From the NCBI GenBank assembly GCA_031553835.1, contig JAVBKX010000041.1, positions 1 to 64,000 of the forward strand: a stretch of 64,000 nt of DNA. The letters are read 5' to 3'. The DNA comes from JAVBKX01 sp031553835 (GTDB taxonomy: Bacteria; Bacteroidota; Bacteroidia; Bacteroidales; Azobacteroidaceae). This document shows positions 8,627 to 18,900 of this stretch, piece by piece (position 1 is the stretch's first letter; every line of letters begins with the position of its first letter). Under the pieces are notes generated by a model, which saw only the letters and a list, made by a program, of their open reading frames with translations, was not told the DNA's origin and did not search any database. Made by a program: the position numbers and the translations under genes.

Positions 8627-9439
8627 ATGAATTTAGAACAGATTACCCTGCAAGTTTGCCAAATAGCTAAATCAACAGGAACCTATTTATCTACCGAAAG
8701 AAAAAATTTCCAAAAAGAAAATGTATTGGAAAAAAATGCTCACGATTACGTTTCGTATGTCGATCGCGAAGCCGAAAAAATAACTGTCGCAGCACTGAGC
8801 GCTTTATTGCCTGAAGCCGGTTTTATTACAGAAGAAGGAACCGTTGAACAATCGCAGAAAAGCCTCAACTGGGTAATCGATCCTTTGGATGGCACCACAA
8901 ATTTTATTCAGGACAACGCCCCGTATTGCGTCAGCATTGCTTTATGTGAAAAAGAAGAAATCCTCGTCGGTGTCGTCTATGAAGTTTGCCGTGATGAATG
9001 TTTTTACGCCTGGAAAGGAGGCAATGCGTATTTAAATGACAAACAAATCAAGGTTTCGGACAAAAAGATGGAAAATGCTTTCATTGGGCTGGAACTTCCA
9101 TACAATGCGCAGGAATACAAACCCATTATCTTGAATGCTTTCGACAAATTATACGGCAGAGTATCCAGCCTGCGGATCAATGGGTCGGCTGCCATGTCGC
9201 TGTGTTATGTAGCGGCGGGAAGATACGATGGTTGGGCGGAAGCCTTCATCAAACCGTGGGATTATGCGGCAGGAGCCATTATTGTACGCGAAGCCGGCGG
9301 TATGGTAACCGATTTCAAAGGGAAGGAAAATATTGCAGGAACACATCATATCGTGGCGACTAACGGTATGATCCATGAAGAACTGAGAGAAACAGTGAAT
9401 ATAACAACAGAGCAAGATAAATCTGATTTTTTTATGTAA
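8627..9439 (+). CDS. Inositol monophosphatase family protein (SuhB/CysQ-like)
   Basis: The protein has 270 residues from ATG 8627; the promoter element argues against the GTG at 8600. It carries the metal-binding signature of the lithium-sensitive phosphatase family: Glu in ITEEGT, the WVIDPLDGTTNF loop that binds two Mg2+ ions, and the C-terminal WDYAAGAIIVREAGG motif. The family removes phosphate from inositol monophosphate, 3'-phosphoadenosine 5'-phosphate or fructose-1,6-bisphosphate. WVIDPLDGTTNF is closest to the inositol-1-monophosphatase (SuhB) form, but substrate cannot be set from sequence alone. It should be soluble and cytoplasmic, and it ends directly at the promoter of the ECF sigma gene. 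Confidence 0.88.
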   Translation: MNLEQITLQVCQIAKSTGTYLSTERKNFQKENVLEKNAHDYVSYVDREAEKITVAALSALLPEAGFITEEGTVEQSQKSLNWVIDPLDGTTNFIQDNAPYCVSIALCEKEEILVGVVYEVCRDECFYAWKGGNAYLNDKQIKVSDKKMENAFIGLELPYNAQEYKPIILNAFDKLYGRVSSLRINGSAAMSLCYVAAGRYDGWAEAFIKPWDYAAGAIIVREAGGMVTDFKGKENIAGTHHIVATNGMIHEELRETVNITTEQDKSDFFM

Positions 9440-9444
9440 GTTTG
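9437..9444 (+). promoter_or_regulatory. -7 element TAAGTTTG for the ECF sigma gene
   Basis: TAAGTTTG fits TAnnTTTG and overlaps the TAA stop of the preceding gene. Expected transcription start is near 9451, so the sigma gene can be transcribed on its own. Confidence 0.45.
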
Positions 9445-9462
9445 TATTAAATTTCATTGATA

Positions 9463-10011
9463 GTGAAAGAACATATCAACGACATAGCATTATTGAATAA
9501 GATTCGGAAAGGAGATGAATCGGCATTCAAACGCCTGTTTGACACCTATTTTACTTCATTATGTCGTTTTGTTCATATCTATATTTCAGAAACAACCATA
9601 GTAGAAGAATTAGTACTTGATCTCTTTGTATACATTTGGGAACACCGGGATACATTACACATTCAACTTTCTTTCAAAGCATATTTATTTCAAGCAGCAC
9701 GAAACCGAGCTTTAAATGTATTGCGAAACAAGAACCAAAATATTTCATTAGATGAAATTGATACCGACATCTATGATAACAACATTTCCGGTTTGGAAGA
9801 AGAAGAATTATGCAGGCTCATCCAAGAAGCAGTTTTTGCATTACCTGACAAATGCAGGGAAGTTTTTATACTCAGCCGGAATGATAACTTATCCAATCAG
9901 GAAATTGCAAATAAATTAAACATTTCTATAAAAACCGTTGAAGCCCAAATTACCAAATCTTTAAAACGGATAAAAGATTTTCTCGGAGATGCATATTCAT
10001 ATTTGTGGTAA
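9463..10011 (+). CDS. ECF-type RNA polymerase sigma factor of the PUL
   Basis: The protein has 182 residues. The start is GTG 9463, or TTG 9457 two codons earlier; no ATG is available. Sigma-70 region 2 (about 15-85; AFKRLFDTYFTSLCRFV and the YLFQAARNRALNVLR segment) is joined by a short linker to region 4 (about 115-175; LPDKCREVFILSRNDNLSNQEIA...TVEAQI). This is the Bacteroidota ECF type that works with FecR anti-sigma factors and STN-domain SusC receptors. The matching FecR gene is not next to it: a 4.6-kb GH92 gene lies between. It should activate the mannan locus when FecR is signalled. Confidence 0.9.
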   Translation: MKEHINDIALLNKIRKGDESAFKRLFDTYFTSLCRFVHIYISETTIVEELVLDLFVYIWEHRDTLHIQLSFKAYLFQAARNRALNVLRNKNQNISLDEIDTDIYDNNISGLEEEELCRLIQEAVFALPDKCREVFILSRNDNLSNQEIANKLNISIKTVEAQITKSLKRIKDFLGDAYSYLW

Positions 10012-10076
10012 GTTGTTTTTATCTGTAAATCTTGTGCAACAATATCGCTTTTGTAAATGTAAAAACCTACTTTTAA

Positions 10077-10101
10077 CTGTTGTCAAGTTGCAGGACAACA
10101 G
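10077..10101. promoter_or_regulatory. Inverted repeat in the sigma-GH92 gap
   Basis: CTGTTGTC and GACAACAG form a perfect 8-bp inverted repeat with a 9-base spacer, followed by a weaker CATCAG/CTGATG pair (10104-10124). There is no T tract, so this is not a standard terminator. It could be a leader hairpin or a protein site. It lies 56 bases before the GH92 start. Confidence 0.3.
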
Positions 10102-10156
10102 GCATCAGATCCATTGCCTGATGTAAAAATTCTGCAGCTGTATTTAATTGTTTTCT

Positions 10157-13100
10157 ATGAAAAGCATTACCATTTTATTTATGGGCTTACTGTCTCTTTT
10201 TAATACAACAGTATCTGCCGAAACGTATCAAAATTTGTATATAGTTGGGAATGCCTGTGAAGCAGGATGGAATCCGTCAGGCGCACTTCCCATGACAAAA
10301 GTTACCGACAATGTATTTACATGGGAAGGTAGATTAAGCGATTACAGTATCGATCAGGCTCGATTCAAATTTTTGGTTTCAGACCAATGGGATCCTTGTT
10401 TTACCTGTAGAGTAAATGAACCGGGACATTTAATGGTTAATTCAGGCGTAGAATATGGTTTGTATAAACGCCTGAATGGAAATGACGGATTTGACAACGC
10501 TTTCCAGGTAGAAAAAACTGCAATATACAGGCTTGATGTCAATTTGACGACCTTAAAAATGATCTGTACCAAAATCGAAGATATTCACAAAGAAAAATGG
10601 GAATATGTAATGCCTGAATTGGGTGCGGAAGGCGATGGGAATGTTTTTCCCGGTGTTTGTGTCCCATTCGGCATGGTAAAATTAGGAGCTGATTGCGGAG
10701 ATAAAAACTCGAACTCAGGCTGGAATGGCGGAGGCAAAATACATGGGTTCAGTCATGTGCATGTCAGCGGTACCGGCGGTGGTCCAAAATACGGAAACAT
10801 TTTATTTCAACCTGCAACAGGAGATCTTAACTTATTGGACTACTCATCAAACCGCTCTAACGAAAAATTTGCTTTAGAACAGTATTCTGTAAAATTAGAC
10901 AGGTATAATGTAAATGTCAGACTTACAGCTTCATCCAAAGTCGGATTTCATGAATATATTTATCCTGAATCGACATCTGCAAAATTAATTATAGATGCAG
11001 GCAGCTGTTTAAAGGTCAATTTCAGTGAATCTCAGGAATTGGTTGCATCAGGAGTAAAACGGATTTCAAACACGGAAATAGAAGGCTATTCAACTGTAAA
11101 AGGCGGTTGGAATTTCGGAGATCCTTATACCGTATATTTTTATGCTCAAACAGATACTCCGGCTGAAGAAGTATCAATATGGAAAGGCTCTTCGTTTTTA
11201 TCAGGAACCGCGGTCTCTGAAACCGGAACAACTAAAACCGGCGCTTGTTTGAAATTCACAACAACTGCTAACCAAAAAATTAAAGTAAAAGTAGGTATCT
11301 CATTTATCAGTACGGAACAGGCCAAACAAAATCTGGCAACACTTTCATCCTGGGATTTTGATGAAGTGCGTATGGCAGGGATTAATAAATGGAAAGAAGT
11401 GCTGGGTTTGGTTGACGTTGAAGGAACAGAATTATATAAAACAATTTTTTATTCGGCGCTCCATCATACCTATCTTCAACCTGTCGACCGCACAGGCGAA
11501 AATCCGTTATGGGAATCAAGTGAACCTTATTATGATGATTATTACGCTATTTGGGATACTTTCAGAGCTACCCATCCTTTGTTCGCATTATTGACTCCGA
11601 CAAGACAGGCAGACATGGTTCGATCACTAATTGATATTTATGAACATGACGGATATATGCCTGATGCCCGTAGTGGAAACTTTAACGGACAAGTACAGGG
11701 AGGATCTAACTGCGATGTATTAATTGCAGATGCTATGGTTAAAAAGCTGCCGGGAATCAACTTTGAAAAAGGATTGGCTGCGATGATTAAAAACGCGGAA
11801 GTAGAACCTGAAAAACCGAGAAAAGAAGGACGCGGAGGAATTCTTGACTATAACAAAAAAGGATATATCACTACCGCTTATGAACGCTCCGGTACAAGAA
11901 CTTTTGAATATGCCAATTGCGATTATGCCATAGCTACGGTAGCCAAAGGATTGGGAAAAATAGATATTTATGAAAAATATCTCAGCAGATCCGACAATTG
12001 GAAAAATCTTTGGAATGAAAATATTGAAAGCTTAGGATTTAAGGGATTTTTGTGGCCCAGAAATAGTGATGGCGAATGGGTAAGTACAAACAGCTACGAT
12101 GTATTTCGTAGGGAAGCTTGGTCGGGAGTTGTCTATGAATCATATCCTTGGGAAATGTCATTCTATGTACCTCATGATGTAAATGGTCTGATTGCCCGTT
12201 GTGGTGGCAAAGAGACATTTACCAGCCGGTTGGATAAATATTTTACTTATCCGGATAAGTTTGATCAGAACTATCATATCGGTTTATTCCAGATATCAAA
12301 CGAACCCGGATTTTTGGTGCCGACCTTATACAATTATGTGAATCTTCCTGAAAAAACAGCTGAAATTGCACGTAAAGTAATAAGTACAAAATACAATGCA
12401 TCTAAAGCCGGATTACCCGGAAACGATGATTCGGGGTCTATGTCGGCATGGTTTATTTTCCACTCCATGGGTTTTTATCCGAATGCCGGGCAAGATGTAT
12501 ATCTGATTTCAAGTCCTGTTTTTACCAAAACAACGATCAATCTTGAAAACGGGAAGACATTTGAGATATCAGCTCCTGAAACCAACAGCATCAATATCTA
12601 TATTCAATCGGCAAAATTGAATGGAGAACCTCTTGACAGATGCTGGTTAAAACATGAAGAAATTGTCAATGGCGGTACATTGGAATTTGTAATGGGCAGT
12701 ACGCCATCCGGCTGGGCGCATGATGGCGAATTACCTCCTTCTTCTCCGGTAATCGAAGAGAAAATTTCTCCTGAAATCGAATCCCCAAAAATTCGTGTTC
12801 ATTCATACAGTAGCCAGGTAAATGCCGGAGAGGGAGTCTATAATTTATTAACTCCGTCAACTGACGCGTTGAAATGGTGTGAAAACGTAACAGAAAATCC
12901 TTGGGTGATATTTGAATTGACCGACGAATATGATGTCGATCGTTTTCTCATTAGAGATGCTAAAACCGTGGAAGGATATAACGGCAATATGCCTGAATAC
13001 TGGATTTATGTAAGTGCCACAGGAACAGGCGATAGCGATTGGCAAAAGACAGTTCACCAAACCGGAGTAGGAAATGAAAACACAAAGGTTGTAAATTTAG

Positions 13101-14755
13101 AAACTCCGGTCAAAGCGCGTTATATCAAATTCGTAGCAACAAGAGGGATTAACAACGATAACAATCCTGAAAATGCTATCCGAATTTATGGCTTTGATGT
13201 ACATGGTAATTTAGCGCAAAAAACAGACAGGGGTGAATTGGTTAGCGTTGGAAGTGCTTTTTTAAGCAGTACTTCAACCACTCCATTCTATAATAACGCC
13301 CGGCATATTTTTGACGGCATAAACACAACTTCCGAATACAAATGGGAGTTAAAGAAGGATGGACCGGAATTGAACAATGTTATTGTAGATTTGGAAAAAC
13401 TGGTTAATATATCAAGATGTAAAGCCTACGATTCGGGTAATATAACCGGATATAATGTATATGCAAGTACTCAAATGCCAGATCACAGCGGGAATGCTCC
13501 TTGGGTGAATGTATCGGTTACGCCCGGAGTAGGACGTTATGTAAAAATTGAAATTCCGCGTTTAAATATAGAAGGTGAATCTGCAAGTATTTACGAATTT
13601 GAAGTATATGGAGGGGAAGTCGTTCAGCAACCAGAAATCGAGTCTCCCAAAGTGAGGGTTCATTCTTATAGTGCAAAAATAAATATGGATGAAGGTCCTT
13701 ATTATCTGCTTGCTGATCCCGATAAAAACCTGAAATGGTGCGAAAATACAAATGAAATAGGTTGGGTTGTATTCGAATTGGCTGATATTTACAATGTGAA
13801 TCGATTTGTATTCAGGGATGCGAAAACGAAAGAAGGAAATGAGAACGTCCAGGAATATTGGGTGTATGCCAGCACAACAGGGACATCGGAAGCTGATTGG
13901 ACAGAAGTAGTTCATCAGACCAATATGAATAATGTCAATATCAAAGATATAACCATTGCTCCTGTTCAGGCAAAATACATTAAGTTCAAGGCAAAAAGAG
14001 GAACTGAAGAACATGCCGCTTTGCGTATTTATGGCTTTGACATGTTTGGTGTTTTGGCCGAAAAAATAAACAGAGGCGACTTAGTCAGTGTGGGTGGCAG
14101 TTTCCTTCACAGTTCATCATTCTCCCCTTATTTCAATAATCCCAGGCATATATTCGATGGAGACAAACAAACTTCGACTGAATATAAATGGGAAGTAAAG
14201 AAAGACGGACCGGATATGAATTATGCCATTTTAGACCTGGAAAAAGAATGGAAGATCAAACAATTCAAAGTTTATGATTCTAATCAGATAAGCGGATACA
14301 ATGTTTATGTTGCCACAGAAAAACCGGATAACAATGGCATTGCAAATTGGACTAAGGTTGTGAATCAGGAACTGAACGCGACAACTAAAACCGCTGTTAT
14401 TACTCCGGTTGTAGCTCGTTATGTGAAGATAGAAATTCCTAAAACCAATCTTCTCGGCTATGTATGCCCGATTTATGAATTTGAAATATATAAAGAAAAT
14501 GGAAGTTCGGATATTGCAGTGAATAAGCAAGACCCACAAAGTATATTTTATCCAAACCCGGTACAACGAGGCGATGAGTTGACTATTTCAAAAAATGGAC
14601 TACTCAAGATTTACTCTTTGCAAGGTTCATTATTGTATCAACAAGAAGTATCGGTAGGAACCCAAATATCAACAACCAACGTTCCTGCAGGCATTTATTT
14701 AGTGGAATTGGCTAATAACGACAATCAAGAAAGCACAAAATTGATTATTAAATAA
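10157..14755 (+). CDS. GH92 alpha-mannosidase with SusE/F-like and discoidin modules, T9SS cargo
   Basis: The protein has 1532 residues from ATG 10157; the TTG at 10148 is less likely because the signal peptide MKSITILFMGLLSLF begins at the ATG. Modules are a SusE/F-like binding domain (about 23-145, with CFTC), a GH92 catalytic region (about 150-865; VFPGVCVPFGMVKLGAD, the Glu716 NEP motif and the DDSG motif at Asp757-758), four discoidin-like domains in two tandem pairs (about 873-1435), and a type A sorting domain at the C-terminus (YPNPV...GIYLVELAN). GH92 enzymes are calcium-dependent exo-alpha-mannosidases. It is predicted to be exported by the T9SS to the cell surface. The segment around Glu716 reads SNEPGF, where many members have GNEP followed by histidines, so linkage preference is uncertain. 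The gene separates the sigma and anti-sigma genes. Confidence 0.9.
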   Translation: MKSITILFMGLLSLFNTTVSAETYQNLYIVGNACEAGWNPSGALPMTKVTDNVFTWEGRLSDYSIDQARFKFLVSDQWDPCFTCRVNEPGHLMVNSGVEYGLYKRLNGNDGFDNAFQVEKTAIYRLDVNLTTLKMICTKIEDIHKEKWEYVMPELGAEGDGNVFPGVCVPFGMVKLGADCGDKNSNSGWNGGGKIHGFSHVHVSGTGGGPKYGNILFQPATGDLNLLDYSSNRSNEKFALEQYSVKLDRYNVNVRLTASSKVGFHEYIYPESTSAKLIIDAGSCLKVNFSESQELVASGVKRISNTEIEGYSTVKGGWNFGDPYTVYFYAQTDTPAEEVSIWKGSSFLSGTAVSETGTTKTGACLKFTTTANQKIKVKVGISFISTEQAKQNLATLSSWDFDEVRMAGINKWKEVLGLVDVEGTELYKTIFYSALHHTYLQPVDRTGENPLWESSEPYYDDYYAIWDTFRATHPLFALLTPTRQADMVRSLIDIYEHDGYMPDARSGNFNGQVQGGSNCDVLIADAMVKKLPGINFEKGLAAMIKNAEVEPEKPRKEGRGGILDYNKKGYITTAYERSGTRTFEYANCDYAIATVAKGLGKIDIYEKYLSRSDNWKNLWNENIESLGFKGFLWPRNSDGEWVSTNSYDVFRREAWSGVVYESYPWEMSFYVPHDVNGLIARCGGKETFTSRLDKYFTYPDKFDQNYHIGLFQISNEPGFLVPTLYNYVNLPEKTAEIARKVISTKYNASKAGLPGNDDSGSMSAWFIFHSMGFYPNAGQDVYLISSPVFTKTTINLENGKTFEISAPETNSINIYIQSAKLNGEPLDRCWLKHEEIVNGGTLEFVMGSTPSGWAHDGELPPSSPVIEEKISPEIESPKIRVHSYSSQVNAGEGVYNLLTPSTDALKWCENVTENPWVIFELTDEYDVDRFLIRDAKTVEGYNGNMPEYWIYVSATGTGDSDWQKTVHQTGVGNENTKVVNLETPVKARYIKFVATRGINNDNNPENAIRIYGFDVHGNLAQKTDRGELVSVGSAFLSSTSTTPFYNNARHIFDGINTTSEYKWELKKDGPELNNVIVDLEKLVNISRCKAYDSGNITGYNVYASTQMPDHSGNAPWVNVSVTPGVGRYVKIEIPRLNIEGESASIYEFEVYGGEVVQQPEIESPKVRVHSYSAKINMDEGPYYLLADPDKNLKWCENTNEIGWVVFELADIYNVNRFVFRDAKTKEGNENVQEYWVYASTTGTSEADWTEVVHQTNMNNVNIKDITIAPVQAKYIKFKAKRGTEEHAALRIYGFDMFGVLAEKINRGDLVSVGGSFLHSSSFSPYFNNPRHIFDGDKQTSTEYKWEVKKDGPDMNYAILDLEKEWKIKQFKVYDSNQISGYNVYVATEKPDNNGIANWTKVVNQELNATTKTAVITPVVARYVKIEIPKTNLLGYVCPIYEFEIYKENGSSDIAVNKQDPQSIFYPNPVQRGDELTISKNGLLKIYSLQGSLLYQQEVSVGTQISTTNVPAGIYLVELANNDNQESTKLIIK
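12772..14500 (+). repeat. Tandem duplication of a paired discoidin segment in GH92
   Basis: Two successive segments of about 860 bases (starting near 12772 and 13633) each encode the same order: IESPK-RVHSYS..., a discoidin domain ending RIYGFD, then a second starting with the VSVG box and ending YEFE-Y. The copies are clearly related in protein but well diverged in DNA, so the duplication is old. Confidence 0.75.
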
Positions 14756-14881
14756 GTATGATGCTGTCTTACTTCACACAATTGCCGGTATATATAACAA
14801 AGAGATAATTTTTTTTAAAGAGCAATAAGGGTTCTTTACATTTTCGGTGTCACACATATAAAGACTCTTAAAATTGCAATA

Positions 14882-15874
14882 ATGAAAAACAACATCCCTT
14901 GGGATTTAATAATATCCAAGCTTCGTGAAAATTTAGCACCAGAAGAGGAGATTATTTTTAATGAATGGCTATTAGTTGATAACAACCAACAATTATTCCA
15001 ACAAATTGAAATTGTATGGAAAAGCGTGCAAGAGAAATCTGCAACCTACAATCCTGATTTAAAATACCATTGGCAAAAACTTTCATCCAGAATCCGACAA
15101 AACCCAGCAGAGAAAAGAACATCTCAAAAAGTGATGCTCAAATATTTTTCTCGCATCGCAATGGCTGCATCCATTCTACTTATCGTTTCATTCTTTTTTA
15201 CGCGTTATTTGCACCATTCCAAACAACAAGAACTTATAACTTACTCAACTCAAACAAACAGATCCACCATACTTTTACCGGATAGCAGTGAAATTATATT
15301 ACATTCCAACACTGTTTTAAACTACACCCTGAATAAAAAATTAGGCCAACGAGAAGTAAACATAACCGGCGAGGCTTATTTTAAAGTCAAACATGACGAC
15401 AAGATTCCTTTCGTAGTAAATACGCACGACATTTCAATCAAAGTGCACGGTACAGAATTCAATGTATGTTCCTATGCTTCGGCGAATAAAGTGTTAATAA
15501 GTTTAGTTGAAGGGTCTATTTCAATGAATACCTCCGACAAAAAACACATTTTTCTAAAACCGGGAGAGGAAGCCTTATACAATAAAAATGGCAAAACGAT
15601 CTCTGTAAAACAAGGAGATGTTAATTTGGCAAAAATTTGGACAGGAGATAAAATTCGTTTTGAAAATAAAAGCTTGCATGAAGTCTGCAAGTATTTATCA
15701 AAATGGTATGGAGTAGATATAAAGATCGATCCTGACATTGTTGAAAATCAATCCTACACATTTACTGTTACAGGACAACCTTTAACAGAAATCATTGAAA
15801 TTATGTCAAGTATTAATTCCTTTGACCACTACTTCACACATGAGAATGAATTAGTTCTAAAACAAAAAAAATAA
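14882..15874 (+). CDS. FecR-family anti-sigma factor
   Basis: The 330-residue protein has a cytoplasmic sigma-binding segment (about 1-85), one membrane helix (about 92-110; IAMAASILLIVSFFFTRYL), a FecR periplasmic domain (about 120-235; TILLPDSSEIILHSNTVLNY, GEAYFKVKHDDKIPFVV, GTEFNV) and a DUF4974-type C-terminal domain (about 255-328; FENKSLHEVCKYLSKWYGVDI). It should hold the ECF sigma factor at the membrane until the STN domain of the SusC receptor touches its periplasmic end. It comes just before susC, as expected, but is parted from its sigma gene by GH92. Confidence 0.92.
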   Translation: MKNNIPWDLIISKLRENLAPEEEIIFNEWLLVDNNQQLFQQIEIVWKSVQEKSATYNPDLKYHWQKLSSRIRQNPAEKRTSQKVMLKYFSRIAMAASILLIVSFFFTRYLHHSKQQELITYSTQTNRSTILLPDSSEIILHSNTVLNYTLNKKLGQREVNITGEAYFKVKHDDKIPFVVNTHDISIKVHGTEFNVCSYASANKVLISLVEGSISMNTSDKKHIFLKPGEEALYNKNGKTISVKQGDVNLAKIWTGDKIRFENKSLHEVCKYLSKWYGVDIKIDPDIVENQSYTFTVTGQPLTEIIEIMSSINSFDHYFTHENELVLKQKK

Positions 15875-15975
15875 ATGCCTATGTTAATATGGAAAATTTC
15901 TTAACCAATTTTGGAAAAAAGTTGAATTTTTTTATAGATAATTTTATGTGTAGTTAATCTAAAATTTTAATAAAC

Positions 15976-18900
15976 ATGAATTTAAAAAAGAAAATCGTTT
16001 TTATTTTATCGTTGCTATTTACACTCAATGTAATAGCACAGCAAACCCAAGAGAATTTAATTACAATTTCATTTCAGGATAAACCTTTATCCGAAGCAAT
16101 AAAACTAATCGAAGAATCAAGCGAATACACATTCTTTTATGATGCTTCTAAAGTCAATGTAAAACAACAAGTCAGTCTGGATGTGCAAGATATGCCCATA
16201 CAAGAGGCTATCAGCCAAATGTTTGCGAAGATCAATATCAGATTCGAAATTTCTAATTCGCAAATAATACTCTACCCTTCTAAATCTTCAGCGACAAATC
16301 AAGGAACTAACCTAAAAACAATATCAGGAAAGGTTATTGATGAAACGGGAGAAACTCTAATTGGGGTTGTGGTTTCTGCCAAGGGAAAATCGACCGGAAC
16401 TACCACTGATTTTAATGGAAATTTTTCACTCGACGTAAATCCTAATGATGTAATCCTATTTTCCTATATCGGATATACTACAAAAGAATACCCTGCATCT
16501 GTTTTAGGCCAAGGATCTGAAATCAAAATGGGTATTTCATCTCAAGAAATGCAAGAAGTAGTTGTAGTCGGTTATGGAACTCAGAAAAGAGCTTCGGTTG
16601 TTGGTGCTATCAATACTATTGAACCTGCCAAATTAAATGTATCAACCACCCGGTCCTTAAGCAACGACTTGGCTGGAAATGTGGGAGGAATTATTGGCGT
16701 ACAACGTTCAGGAGAGCCGGGATACGATAACTCAGAATTTTGGATTCGCGGTATCAGCACATTTAAAGGAGCCAGAAGTCCTTTGGTACTTGTGGATGGA
16801 ATCGAACGCTCTCTGAATGACATAGATATTGCAGAGATAGAATCTTTTTCTGTATTGAAAGATGCTTCTGCAAGTGCAGTGTACGGTGTACGCGGTGCGA
16901 ATGGCGTTATTTTGATAACTACAAAAAAGGGGAAATCAGGAAAAACAAATATTCAATTTTCTGTAGAACATTCTGTCACTAAACCATCACAACTTCCCGA
17001 ATTTTTGAATTCGGCAAATTATTTAACGCTGTTAAACAATATTCATTACCAGAACCTGAAATACGGAAATGATGGATATACGCCTGTTCCTGATGAAGTT
17101 ATAAGTCTTTACAGATCAAATTATGATTGGGAATTGTATCCGGATGTAAACTGGATAGATGTCATAACAAATAATACTGCCAATAACACCCGCGCCTCTT
17201 TCGATTTGAGTGGGGGTTCGGATAACTTGCGCTATTCGTTTGTCGGAGCCTATTACCATGAAACGGGTATCACAACTTCAGACCAATCACATGACTGGGA
17301 CTCTAATATTAATCTTAATCGTTTTAACCTGCGTTCCAATGTAGATGTGAATGTAACCCCTACCACCTTGTTAACTTTCAACCTGGGAGGGTATTTACAG
17401 CGCCGGAATGCACCTTTTGTGGGCATAGATGCCGCATTTGATCAAGCATTTACGACACCACCTCATGTTATTCCTACTCGGTATGCCGACGGAAAAATCC
17501 CCAAGCCGGATAACATTGAAAACCCGTGGGCGTATTTGACCCAAACCGGATTCCAACGGAACAATAAAAGTAATTTCGAATCTCTTTTTATTGCGGAACA
17601 AGATTTGAAATTCCTTTTAAAAGGATTGAAAATCAAAGGAATATTTTCTTATGATTATTTTTCTGAAAATGCTGTAAAAAGAGAGGGAAAACCGTCTTAT
17701 TATTTACCCGCTTCCGGTAGAGATTTTGAAACAGGGGAACTGCAATTCACAAATCCACCTTCAGATGGCTCTGAAAACTTAGAATATAAAACGGAAGCTG
17801 GCTATGGAAATAACAGCACCTATTTGGAAGCTAATTTATCATACGATTATACATTTGATTCCAAACATTATATCAATGCTTTATTTCTTTATAATCAAAG
17901 AGACTATGACAATGGTCAGAAAGTTCCGTTTCGACACCAGGGTATTGCCGGAAGGGCTGCATATACCTATTCTGGAAAATATATTGCTGAATTTAATTTC
18001 GGCTACAATGGTTCGGAAAACTTTGCTCCAGGCAAGCGGTATGGATTTTTTCCCTCCGTGGCTATTGGTTGGATTATGTCAGAAGAATCATTCATGACAC
18101 CTTTGAGTGATACTTTCCATAAAATCAAATTCAGAGGCTCCTACGGTTTGACAGGGAATGACCAGTTAGATGGAAGACGTTTTGCTTATATTACTACCAT
18201 AAATTCTACAGACGGATTTCAATTCGGGAATTCTTCCGGTTTTTATGGCATCTCCGGACTCAGAGAAGGAGAAGTAGGTATTCCGGAATTAACATGGGAA
18301 ACCGTTACAAAAGCCAATATAGGACTTGAATTGGGTTTATGGCGAATGATCGATTTGCAATTGGATTTTTTCCATGAAAAAAGGGAAGATATTTTTATGC
18401 AAAGGGCGCAATATCCTAATTCGGCAGGATTTCCTACCTTACCATGGGCCAATTTTGGGGTGGTTACCAACAAAGGTTTTGACGTGTCGCTTGATGTCAA
18501 TAAACAAATTACCAAAGACTGGTTTTTGTCTGTTAGAGGTAGTGCTACTTATGCAAGAAATAAGATTATAGAACAAGACGAAGATATGGCTAAAGTCGGA
18601 ACTTATCGTTCCGGTACAGGTAAACCGGTCGGGCAAATTTTTGGATTTATTGCGGATGGCGTGTTTACAGAAGATGACTTTGTTGATGTGAATACTGGTG
18701 AATTGAAACCTGAAATACCAAGGCATAAGTTTTCTGACCGGGTATTTCCCGGTGACATTAAATATCGGGACCTTGATAATGACAACGAAATAACACTGAA
18801 AGATCACACCGCCATAGGAGGAACTGAAAATCCCGAATTGGTTTATGGTTTTGGTCTGAACACCAGTTTCAAAGGTTTTGATTTTGGATTCTTTATGCAG

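Noticed and set aside
13562..14014. 150-codon open frame on the minus strand inside GH92
   Set aside because: It is antisense to the discoidin repeats, which are well conserved on the plus strand.
15905..15950. Promoter for susC
   Set aside because: TAATTTTA resembles a -7 box, but the last base is wrong and no TTTG lies at the right distance. The ECF sigma probably uses a different sequence that I cannot define from one site.
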